Shown: positions 6,421 through 13,326 of the stretch, piece by piece
How positions within the stretch are numbered: the stretch's first letter is position 1
Layout: each line of letters begins with the position of its first letter
DNA from: Betaproteobacteria bacterium
GTDB taxonomy: Bacteria > Pseudomonadota > Gammaproteobacteria > Burkholderiales > SG8-41
Direction: 5' to 3'
NCBI GenBank assembly: GCA_020028375.1
Contig: JAHZNX010000011.1
Location: forward strand, 1-16,981
Length of the DNA: 16,981 nt
Translations under genes and position numbers: made by a program
Notes under the pieces: generated by a model
What the model saw: the letters and a program-made list of their open reading frames with translations, nothing else
Databases searched by the model: none
What the model was told of the DNA's origin: nothing

Positions 6421-7448
6421 GGACCACCCCCACCCCAACCCTCGTCGGCGTTCTCAGTAGCCTGCACCTAGCCTTATTTGCGGTGGCGACAACAATGGCA
6501 GCTACGGCAGCTCAAGCACTGGACATTCAGGGCCATCGCGGGGCGCGGGGGCTCGCGCCCGAGAACACGCTGCCGGCGTTCGCGCGGGCGCTTTCGCTCG
6601 GAGTGACGACCCTGGAACTCGATTGCGCAGTGACCAAGGACGGCGTGGTCGTCGTAAGCCACGACTCCGCGCTGAATCCCGACATCACGCGCGGGCCGGA
6701 CGGCAAATGGCTGCAGCAGGCCGGTCCCGCCATCTGGAGCCTGACCTACCAGGAAACCCAGCGCTACGACGTCGGCCGGCTCAATCCGGTGAACGCCTAC
6801 GCGAATCGCTGGCCGGAGCAACGGCCAGTCGACGGCACGCGCATCCCGCGGTTGCAAGATGTTTTCGCGCTGGTGCGTAAGGCGGGCAACGAGGCGGTGC
6901 GTTTCAATATTGAAACCAAAATATCTCCTCTCGCTCCCCACGAGACCGCCGCCCCTGAGGACTTCGCCCGCCAACTGATATCAGCCGTTCGGTCGGCCGG
7001 CATGGCGCACCGAACGGCTATCCAGTCCTTCGACTGGCGCACGCTCCAGGTCGTGCAAAAAGAAGCGCCGGAAATCCCGACCGTCTATCTCACCGTGGAA
7101 AAGGGCTTCATGGACAGCATCCAGGCGGACAAGGCGTCTTCGCCCTGGACCGCGGGTTTTCATGTCAGCCGCTACGGCGGCTCGATCCCGCGCATGGTAA
7201 AGGCCGCGGGCGGCGCGGTGTGGTCGCCGTATCACGCCGAGACGACGCGCGAGCAGGTGAAGGAAGCGCAGTCGCTCGGGCTGAAAGTCGTCGTGTGGAC
7301 CGTGAACGACCCCGCCGACATGCGGCGCATGATTGAGTGGGGGGTGGACGGCATCATCAGCGATCGCCCCGATCTCCTGCGCAGGACCGCCGGCGAGATG
7401 AACGTTCCGCTCCCGCCCCCGACCCCTGTCGAGCTGAAAAGCCCCTAA
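6417..7448 (+). CDS. Exported glycerophosphodiester phosphodiesterase
   Basis: The 343-residue protein belongs to the GDPD family, TIM-barrel enzymes that hydrolyse glycerophosphodiesters to glycerol 3-phosphate and an alcohol. Visible motifs are GHRGARGLAPENT (39-51, catalytic His40 and Arg41, metal ligand Glu49), ELDCAVTKDG (67-76), SHD (81-83, second catalytic His82), FNIETK (163-168), VVVWTVND (291-298) and GVDGIISDRPDLL (309-321). A signal peptide is likely (hydrophobic 9-35, cleavage near AQA/LD), so it should act in the periplasm like GlpQ-type enzymes. The ATG overlaps the previous stop (ATGA). The first codons contain CACCCCAACCCTC, which recurs inverted just after the gene, so the true N-terminus is slightly uncertain. 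Confidence 0.9.
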   Translation: MRTTPTPTLVGVLSSLHLALFAVATTMAATAAQALDIQGHRGARGLAPENTLPAFARALSLGVTTLELDCAVTKDGVVVVSHDSALNPDITRGPDGKWLQQAGPAIWSLTYQETQRYDVGRLNPVNAYANRWPEQRPVDGTRIPRLQDVFALVRKAGNEAVRFNIETKISPLAPHETAAPEDFARQLISAVRSAGMAHRTAIQSFDWRTLQVVQKEAPEIPTVYLTVEKGFMDSIQADKASSPWTAGFHVSRYGGSIPRMVKAAGGAVWSPYHAETTREQVKEAQSLGLKVVVWTVNDPADMRRMIEWGVDGIISDRPDLLRRTAGEMNVPLPPPTPVELKSP

Positions 7449-7460
7449 CAAGAATAATTC

Positions 7461-7488
7461 CCCTCGCCCCCACTCATGGGGGAGAGGG
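7461..7488. repeat. Hairpin-forming intergenic repeat after the phosphodiesterase gene
   Basis: CCCTCGCCCCC (7461-7471) pairs with GGGGGAGAGGG (7478-7488) around a six-base loop, with one mismatch. GAGGGTTGGGGTG follows at 7484-7496. CCCTCACCCCAACCC-type sequences of this kind are common dispersed intergenic elements in proteobacteria. The hairpin could end the upstream transcript, but no T-run follows it. Confidence 0.55.
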
Positions 7489-7515
7489 TTGGGGTGAGGG
7501 GGTGGCAGCTGCGCG

Positions 7516-7524
7516 TGCTAGGAT
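7516..7524 (+). promoter_or_regulatory. Possible extended -10 promoter for the selenoprotein gene
   Basis: TGCTAGGAT fits an extended -10 (TGN followed by TAGGAT), 35 bp before the ATG at 7559 and after a hairpin repeat that separates this gene from the one upstream. No -35 is evident. This is a motif call only. Confidence 0.3.
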
Positions 7525-7558
7525 TTGGCGGCAAACTCGAATCACGGGAGGAACACCC

Positions 7559-9283
7559 ATGATCAAGCTGGAATTTCACGATCCGTCTGGCGCGCTTGAG
7601 GTGACGCAGCCGCATGCGCCGCGGCTCGCGTCGCTCGAGGGCAAGCGCATCGGCTTCGTCAGCAACGAGCAGTGGCAGGCCTACCGCATGCTGCCGATGC
7701 TGAAGGAAATGCTCGAACAGGACTTCGCGGGCGTCACCGTGCTGCCGATAGACGCCTACCCCCAGGGCAACGCCCTGATTGGCACCGAGGAGACCGCGGC
7801 GCTGGTGAAGAAGAGCCGCGTCGACGCCGTCATCGTCGGCAACGCGGCTTGAGGGGCCTGCGCCACAGCATGCGGCCGTGCAGCCGCTAGGATCGAAGCG
7901 CTGGGCATCCCGACCGTCACGCTGACGCGGACGGATTTCGTCGGGGTCATGAAGAACGCCGTGTCCGGGGTCGGGCTCGCGCCGGACGCCGCGATGGTCA
8001 CGTTCCCGATCCACATGTTCCTGCCGGGCGCCGATCTCACCTCCCTCCAGGAACGCAAGCGCGAGTTCTACGACGGGCTCACGCGCTGGAAGTCGGAATT
8101 CGTGCAGGCGCCGCGCTCGGCCAGGATGATCGCCGTCGAGGCCCCGACCTACGAGGACGCGCTCGTCAAGGCGAACAACCTGCTTCTTACGAATCTGTGG
8201 GGTGACGGCCTGCCGCTCTGGCCGGCGACGCGGGAGCGCGTCGACTGGATACTCCAGGGCTCCACGCTGCCGCGCACGCACGTGCTTGGCAAGTTCCCGC
8301 CGCGCGGGGGGATCACCACGATCGAGACTTGCGCGATCGCGCTCGCAATGGCGGGCGGGCGGCCCGAGTACCTGCCGGTGCTCGTTGCGGCGGTGGACGC
8401 GTGCCTCGAAGCCGAGGGTTTTGACCAGTTGCAGGCCACTTCCGGCGGGCCGTTCCCGGCGGTCATCGTCAACGGGCCGATCGCGAAGCAGATCCGGCTC
8501 AATTCGGGATTCGGCCTTCTCGGGCCCGACCCGCAGCGGCCCGCCGGGGCGAGCATCGGGCGCGCGCTGCGCCTCCTGCAGCAAAACGTGGGCGGCGCGC
8601 TGCCGGGCGTCGGCACGATGGCGATCTTCGGCGCGATGCGCTACACCAACGCCGTCTTCGCCGAGGACGAAGAAGGGATGCCGCCGGGCTGGCAGCCGCA
8701 CGCGACCCACCGTCACGGCTTCGCGCCCGGCACGAACTCGGTTTCGGTCGTCTTCGCGAGCGGGGTCACCAACGTGCGGCGCCGCGGCGCGAAGAAGGAG
8801 ACCCCGGAGGAAGATGCCCTGAACGGCATGTGGCGCATGGCGGATTTCATGCGCACCCCCAACCTCGCGGCGCTCTCGGGCTGGGAGAAGGGCACCCCCG
8901 GCATCATGATGCTCGCGCCGATCGTCGCGCGGCGGATGGCGGAGCTCGGCTGGACTCAGAAGTCCATCCGCGAGTTTCTGTGGGAGAACTCGAAGATCCC
9001 GATGGCGCAGATGCGGCGGGCCGGCGCCCCGGCGTGGATCGAGATCGACGCCAACTCGGCGACGCGCGCGAGCATCAACCTCGACCCCTGGCCGATCTGC
9101 AAGAAGCCGGAGAACATCGTGCTCGTCGTCGCCGGCGGCGGCCACCCGACCCACAGCTACTGGCTGCAGGCGCACTCCCCGACGGTGGAAGGGCGCGTCA
9201 TCCGCGTGCCGGAGACCTTCGACCGGCTGCTCGCCAACGCCGACAATGACCTGGGGCGCGGCGAGGACGCCCGCCGCGTCTGA
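7559..9283 (+). CDS. UGSC-family selenoprotein (UGAC motif), read through an in-frame UGA
   Basis: From the ATG at 7559, behind a strong GGGAGGA site, one frame runs to the TGA at 9281-9283. Only one internal stop interrupts it: TGA at 7850-7852, codon 98. Read through, the sequence is VIVGNAAUGACATACGRAAA, then EALGIPTVT and a continuous protein of 574 residues. This matches the UGSC (seleno)protein family, in which U-G-S-C follows a beta strand and precedes an E-x-x-GIPTV helix-strand. Here Ser is Ala. Sec98 and Cys101 would form a U-x-x-C redox pair. The long C-terminal part has WGDGLPLWPATRERV (214-228), FPPRGG (246-251), ETC (256-258), VNGPIA (304-309) and FAEDEEG (367-373). Function is unknown. 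An ordinary nonsense mutation is the alternative, but both sides are well preserved. Confidence 0.85.
7853..7890 (+). promoter_or_regulatory. Candidate bacterial SECIS element after the internal UGA
   Basis: Just 3' of the UGA the transcript can form GCGGC (7872-7876) / GCCGC (7883-7887) with the six-base loop CGUGCA, which starts 24 nt after the UGA. A competing stem, GCAUG (7868-7872) / CGUGC (7877-7881) with loop CGGC, starts 20 nt after it. As I recall the bacterial SECIS consensus, the loop lies about 16-37 nt from the UGA and has a G among its first two bases; both folds satisfy this. The sequence is also coding, as bacterial SECIS elements always are. Confidence 0.55.
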
Positions 9284-9300
9284 AAAAAGCGGTGGCGTCC
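9265..9300. terminator. Shared stem-loop between convergent gene ends (possible terminator)
   Basis: GGACGCC (9265-9271) pairs with GGCGTCC (9294-9300), and CCGC (9274-9277) with GCGG (9289-9292), around an 11-base loop that contains an A6 run. The stem overlaps the last codons and stop of the selenoprotein gene and the stop of the convergent VOC gene; the stops lie only 16 bp apart. No U-run follows the stem in either direction, so a termination role is tentative. Confidence 0.35.
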
Positions 9301-9680
9301 TAAATGTCTTCGTGAAGGCAGAGGTAGTTGCCCTCGGTATCCTTGAACCACGCGGCCTTCTCGGAGCCCAGCACGCAGACGTGGTTCACGGTCTTCAAGC
9401 CGGGAAAATCGTAGTCCTCGAACACGACGCCCTTTTGCTCGAGCTCCTTGATCTCCCGGGCGATGTCCTTCACCAGGAAGCTCACCACCGTATGCTCGGC
9501 CTTGGTCCCCTCGGGCTTGGGAAAGAGGGCGATGGTTCCGCCGTTTCCTCCCACGAACAGGAATTTCCCGTCCTGCCTCGCTCCGATCGGCTTCAGCCCG
9601 AGCCTCTTCTCGTAGAACTCCCGCGCGCGGTTCAGATCCTTCACGGGCAGCATCGTCGTTACCGGTGCTTTGGTCAGCAT
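9300..9680 (-). CDS. VOC (glyoxalase/bleomycin-resistance fold) family protein
   Basis: This 126-residue single-domain vicinal-oxygen-chelate protein has VKDLNRAREFYEKRLGLKP (13-31) as the first beta-alpha unit, FLFVGGNGGTIALFP in the first half, and VVSFLVKDIAREIKELEQKG with WFKDTEGNYLCLHED in the second. The usual histidine metal ligand at the start of strand 1 is a threonine here, so typical lyase or epimerase chemistry is uncertain. It follows CT2 after 43 bp. Methylmalonyl-CoA epimerase is also a VOC protein and would suit a carboxyltransferase neighbour, but this protein is shorter and lacks its typical motifs. GGAG lies about eight bases before the ATG. Confidence 0.85.
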   Translation of the reverse strand: MLTKAPVTTMLPVKDLNRAREFYEKRLGLKPIGARQDGKFLFVGGNGGTIALFPKPEGTKAEHTVVSFLVKDIAREIKELEQKGVVFEDYDFPGLKTVNHVCVLGSEKAAWFKDTEGNYLCLHEDI

Positions 9681-9723
9681 GTCTTCATCTCCTATTCGAT
9701 TCTCGTTTATCGTTTCTCGTCAC

Positions 9724-11268
9724 TCAGTAGCTGGTAGGCCAGTTCGCCAGCCGGTGCTCGCCGACGCCGTTCTTGAGGCGCTTTCGGTGCACCTGCAGCA
9801 TGCGGATCAGGAAATCGCGCGTGTCGCGCGGATCGATCACGTGCTGCGCCTCGTAGAGCCGCGCGAGCTCCCACGGCGTGGTGTCGCGCTCGACCTCGGC
9901 GACGAGCTGCTTGAAGCGTTCCGGGTCGTCTTGCTCCTTCACGCCAAACAGGACGTTCACTGAAGCGCGCGTGTCCATGAAGCCCAAGTCGGCGGACGGC
10001 CAGCACGCGAGCTCGTCCGTGTTCCGGCCTCCGCCCATGTTGATGAAGGCCTGGCCGTAGCTCTTCCTCAGGATGACGGTGATGCGCGGCACCGTCACCA
10101 GCGACAGCGCATTCATCCAGTTGATGACCTTGCCCGGCATGCCGCGGATCTCGCCCTCCACGCCGATGAGAAAACCCGGCACGTCCACCAGGAACACGAT
10201 CGGGATGTTGAACGAGTCGCACAGCACCATGAAGCTGGTGGCCTTCTGGCAGGCGTCGGCGTCGAGCGCGCCGCCCTTGTAGAGGGGGTTGTTGGCGATG
10301 AAGCCGGCAGTTCTCCCGTCGAGTCGCGCGAGCACCGTGGCGACCGATCTGCCGAAGCGTTCCTTCAGCTCGAAGCTCGAGTCCCGGTCCGCCAGCGCCG
10401 CGATCACCTTGCGCACGTCGTAGACCTTGTTGCGCTCCTCCGGGACGATCTCGAGCATCCTGCGGCACGCCTCTCCCGAGCCAGCCGGAACCAGGCGCTC
10501 GGGCGGAGGCTCCATGCTGTGCGCCGGCATGTAGGAAAGAAACGCCTTTATCGCGTCGAGCGCCTGCTCGTCGGTGTCCACCGCCATGTCGGCGAGGCCC
10601 GAGACGCCGGTCAGCAGCTTCCAGCCGCCCAGCTCCTCGGGGTCGATCGGTTTTCCGATCGCAATCGAAGTTACGCTGGGGCTGGCGATCGCCATCACCG
10701 AGCCCTTGCGCATCACCACGAAATCCGACATCGCGGCGTACCACGTCGAGGACCCGTAGCACTGGCCGAGGAGGGCGGACACCCACGGCGACTCGCGCAG
10801 GCGCTGATACTCGGCCGGGTCCTGCGCGAGGATTGCCCGGCCCGAGGCGCCCATGCGGTCCGGCATGCGCGCGCCGGAAGATTCGCCGAGAAAGACGAGC
10901 GGCATTCCGTGACGGCAGGCGGCCTGCTTCACGTGGCGGATCTTCTTCATGTTGACGACACTGCTCGATGCGCCGAGCACGGTGAAATCGTTGGACACGA
11001 TCGCCACCTCCCGCCCGTCGATGCGCGCAAACCCCGCGACCTTGCCGTCGGCGGGGGTCTTGTGCCGGACCTCGGGGCGAATGCTGCGGGCGTGGCGCCC
11101 CGATTCCGCGAAGCTGCCCGGATCTACCAGGCGGTCGATGCGCTCGCGGGCGTTCAGCACGCCCTGCTTCTTGCGCTCGGCGAGCTTCTCCGCCCCGCCC
11201 ATCGCCAGCGCTTCGGCGTTTTTTTCCTCCAACTGCTTAATTACGTCTCTCGCCGACACGTTCTTCAC
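9724..11268 (-). CDS. Acyl-CoA carboxylase carboxyltransferase subunit (CT2)
   Basis: The 514-residue protein is a second full-length biotin-dependent carboxyltransferase, clearly paralogous to CT1. It contains NDFTVLGAS (93-101), GESSGARMPD (128-137), ANNPLYKGGALDADAC (325-340), DVPGFLIG (362-369) and KSYGQAFINMGGGRNTDE, and ends in WPTSY. It would carboxylate an acyl-CoA with carboxybiotin, but no biotin carboxylase or carrier is encoded beside it. Upstream are two tctC receptor genes, so its substrate may come from the imported compound; this is an inference. The start is GTG with no clear ribosome site, directly after a 7-bp tandem repeat; a GTG at 11259 is an alternative. The stop TGA lies inside a further copy of the heptamer. 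Confidence 0.92.
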   Translation of the reverse strand: MKNVSARDVIKQLEEKNAEALAMGGAEKLAERKKQGVLNARERIDRLVDPGSFAESGRHARSIRPEVRHKTPADGKVAGFARIDGREVAIVSNDFTVLGASSSVVNMKKIRHVKQAACRHGMPLVFLGESSGARMPDRMGASGRAILAQDPAEYQRLRESPWVSALLGQCYGSSTWYAAMSDFVVMRKGSVMAIASPSVTSIAIGKPIDPEELGGWKLLTGVSGLADMAVDTDEQALDAIKAFLSYMPAHSMEPPPERLVPAGSGEACRRMLEIVPEERNKVYDVRKVIAALADRDSSFELKERFGRSVATVLARLDGRTAGFIANNPLYKGGALDADACQKATSFMVLCDSFNIPIVFLVDVPGFLIGVEGEIRGMPGKVINWMNALSLVTVPRITVILRKSYGQAFINMGGGRNTDELACWPSADLGFMDTRASVNVLFGVKEQDDPERFKQLVAEVERDTTPWELARLYEAQHVIDPRDTRDFLIRMLQVHRKRLKNGVGEHRLANWPTSY

Positions 11269-11270
11269 CC

Positions 11271-11326
11271 GTCACTCGTCACTCGTCACTCGTCACTCGT
11301 CACTCGTCACTCGTCACTCGTCACTC
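11271..11326. repeat. Tandem heptanucleotide repeat, eight copies (GAGTGAC on the coding strand)
   Basis: Eight perfect head-to-tail copies of GTCACTC (plus strand) occupy 56 of the 61 bp between the stop of the tctC gene (11330) and the GTG of CT2 (11268). On the transcribed strand the unit GAGTGAC contains TGA. Because 7 is not a multiple of 3, the array puts stops in every frame. Copy number is probably unstable. The same heptamer occurs at 12316-12343 and 9719-9725. Confidence 0.95.
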
Positions 11327-11329
11327 GAA

Positions 11330-12298
11330 TCAGTCGACGTGTATCCCGGCCTCTTTCACGACTTTCGCCCACTTGGCGATCTCGGATTTCACGTAAGCGG
11401 CGAACTCGTCGGGCGTCGTGGGCGTGAATTTCGCGCCTTCGGCGACCAGCCGCTTCTGGATTTCGGGCGTCTTCATGATGCGAACCGTTTCGCCGTTGAG
11501 CTTCACGACGATATCCCGCGGCGTCCCGGCCGGTGCGAACAGGCCGATCCAGTTGGTGACCGAATATCCCGGCAACGCGGCTTCGGCGATGGTCGGCAGC
11601 TCCGGCGCGGCCGGCGAGCGCGCCGAACTCGTCACCGCCAACGCCTTGAGCCGCCCGGCCTGCACCTGCGGGAGCACGGTCGGCATGGTGGCGAACAGCA
11701 GCGACGTCTGGCCGCCGATGAGATCGGTGATGGCGGGAACGTTGCCCTTGTAGGGAACGTGCACCATGTCGACTTTCGCCATGGACTTGAACAACTCGCC
11801 CGCGAGGTGGCTTGCGGTGCCGTGGCCCGCCGAGGCGTACGCAACCTGCCCCGGCCGCGCCCGCGCCAGTGCGATCAACTCTTTCACGCTCTTCGCGGGA
11901 ACGGATGGATGCAGCACCAGCAGGCCCTCGGCCTCCATGACCAGCGCCACCGGCGCAAAATCGCGGAGCGGGTCGTAGGGCAGCTTGCTGAAGAGGCTCA
12001 CGTTGACCGAGTGCGTGCCGATGCTCCCCATGACTAGCGTGTACCCATCGGCCGGCGACTTCGCGACGATCTCGGCGCCGATATTGCCGCCGGCGCCAGG
12101 CCGGTTGTCGACCACGACTGGCTGCCCCCAGGCGTCGTTGAACTTCTGGCCGATGTGGCGGGAAAAAAGGTCGGCGATTCCGCCAGCGGGAAACGGCACG
12201 ACGATGCGGATCGGCCTGGCCGGATAGGATTGCGCCATGACCAGGTGGCTCAAACCTATCAACAAAAACCCAAAAATGGCGGTCGTGCATCGCTTCAT
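11330..12298 (-). CDS. tctC: Tripartite tricarboxylate transporter substrate-binding protein (Bug/TctC), first copy
   Basis: This 322-residue periplasmic receptor belongs to the Bug/TctC family. The signal peptide is MKRCTTAIFGFLLIGLSHLV, with cleavage after MAQ or MA just before SYPARPI. Family motifs are RIVVPFPAGGIADLFSR (31-47), VVVDNRPGAGGNIGAE (61-76), ADGYTLVMGS, YASAGHGTASHLAGELF, VHVPYKGNVPAITDLIGG and PTIAEAALPGYSVTNWIGLFAPAGTP. It would deliver a carboxylate or related anion to the TctAB membrane pair encoded upstream. It directly follows a second tctC, with which it shares the same layout but only moderate sequence similarity. GGGAA precedes the ATG. The ligand cannot be predicted. 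Confidence 0.92.
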   Translation of the reverse strand: MKRCTTAIFGFLLIGLSHLVMAQSYPARPIRIVVPFPAGGIADLFSRHIGQKFNDAWGQPVVVDNRPGAGGNIGAEIVAKSPADGYTLVMGSIGTHSVNVSLFSKLPYDPLRDFAPVALVMEAEGLLVLHPSVPAKSVKELIALARARPGQVAYASAGHGTASHLAGELFKSMAKVDMVHVPYKGNVPAITDLIGGQTSLLFATMPTVLPQVQAGRLKALAVTSSARSPAAPELPTIAEAALPGYSVTNWIGLFAPAGTPRDIVVKLNGETVRIMKTPEIQKRLVAEGAKFTPTTPDEFAAYVKSEIAKWAKVVKEAGIHVD

Positions 12299-12315
12299 GG
12301 TTTTCCCGTCGCTTC

Positions 12316-12343
12316 GTCACTCGTCACTCGTCACCCATCACTC
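12316..12343. repeat. Short heptamer array between the two tctC genes
   Basis: Two perfect GTCACTC units (12316-12322 and 12323-12329) are followed by two degenerate ones (GTCACCC, ATCACTC). The last overlaps the stop codon of the upstream tctC (12338-12340). It is the same heptamer as the eight-copy array at 11271-11326. Confidence 0.85.
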
Positions 12344-13309
12344 GCCCTTGATGCCGGCCGCCTTGATCACCTTGTCCCACTTCGCGATCTCGTTCTTCAT
12401 GAACGCCGTGTACTGCTCCGGGGTGTTACCGACGGGGTCCGCGCCGAGCCCCTGCAGCCGATCGCGGACCTCGGGGGAGTTCAGCGCGCGCACGGTGTCG
12501 CCGTGGAGCCGGTCGATGATGGCGCGCGGCGTCCTGGCCGGGGCCGACATGCCGTAGAACGTGGTCACTTCGTAACCCGGCACCCCGCTCTCGGCCACCG
12601 TGGGGATGTCGGGGGCGGCCGGCGTACGCTTCGGCCCGGTGGTCGCAAGTGCGCGCAGCTTCCCGTCACGCGCCTGACGGATGACGGTGGGGACGTTGCC
12701 GAAATAGAGCGAAACCTCGCCGGCCACCAGCGCGATGACCCCCGGCCCGCCGCCCTTGTAGGGGATGTGCACCCAATTGACGCCGGTCATGTACTTGAAC
12801 AGCTCCCCGGAGAGGTGGGGCGTGGCGCCGATGCCGGACGAGCCGTAATTGATCTCGCCGGGACGCTGCTTCGACAACGCTATCAGCGCCTTCACCGAGT
12901 GCACAGGCAGCGACGGGTGCACCACCAGCAGGTTCTGGGATTCCGCCAGCAGCGTGACGAACGCGAAATCGTTGATCGAATCGAAGTTGAGCTTCAGCAG
13001 CGCCGGGTTGGTGGCGTGGCCGGGGGCGTTCATCATGATGGTGTAGCCGTCCGGGGCCATGCGCACGAACATCTCCGAGGCGATCGCGGTGTTGGCGCCG
13101 CCGCGGTTCTCCACCACGACCTGCTGGCCCAGATACTCGGACAGCTTGGGCACGAGGATGCGCGCCGTGATGTCGTTGGTGCCGCCGGGCGGGAAGCCGA
13201 CGATGAAGCGGACCGGCTTCACGGGGTAGGGGGCTTGCGCCAGCGCGCAATTCCCCGCGCCGAGCAGCAGCGAGAGCGCCAGCAGGCGCGTCATGGACGA
13301 TGCTTGCAT
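12338..13309 (-). CDS. tctC: Tripartite tricarboxylate transporter substrate-binding protein (Bug/TctC), second copy
   Basis: The 323-residue receptor has a signal peptide (MTRLLALSLLLGAGNCALA, cleavage before QAPYP) and the Bug motifs RFIVGFPPGGTNDITAR, VVVENRGGANTAIASE, APDGYTIMMNAPGHATNPAL, INYGSSGIGATPHLSGELF, VHIPYKGGGPGVIALVAGE and PTVAESGVPGYEVTTFYGMSAP. I chose the ATG at 13309 because GGAGGAG stands six bases before it; the same frame stays open upstream only as a shadow of tctA. It lies 17 bp after tctA, so this is the receptor most directly linked to the TctAB pair. Its stop codon is embedded in a heptamer repeat. Confidence 0.92.
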   Translation of the reverse strand: MQASSMTRLLALSLLLGAGNCALAQAPYPVKPVRFIVGFPPGGTNDITARILVPKLSEYLGQQVVVENRGGANTAIASEMFVRMAPDGYTIMMNAPGHATNPALLKLNFDSINDFAFVTLLAESQNLLVVHPSLPVHSVKALIALSKQRPGEINYGSSGIGATPHLSGELFKYMTGVNWVHIPYKGGGPGVIALVAGEVSLYFGNVPTVIRQARDGKLRALATTGPKRTPAAPDIPTVAESGVPGYEVTTFYGMSAPARTPRAIIDRLHGDTVRALNSPEVRDRLQGLGADPVGNTPEQYTAFMKNEIAKWDKVIKAAGIKGE

Positions 13310-13326
13310 GCAGACTCCTCCTCCAG

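Noticed and set aside
7850..7852. The internal TGA as a simple nonsense mutation creating a pseudogene
   Set aside because: The frame is otherwise intact on both sides, the codon lies exactly at the U of a U-G-x-C motif, and a suitable stem follows. A pseudogene remains possible but less likely.
7445..9175. Long minus-strand open frame opposite the selenoprotein gene
   Set aside because: Its composition is typical of an antisense shadow (Arg/His-rich), with no domain; the plus-strand protein is clearly real.
9300..9680. The VOC protein as methylmalonyl-CoA epimerase
   Set aside because: The neighbouring carboxyltransferase is suggestive, but the protein is short and lacks the first metal-ligand histidine and typical epimerase motifs.
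11271..11326. The heptamer array as a CRISPR array
   Set aside because: Units are 7 bp, directly abutting and without spacers; no cas genes are present.
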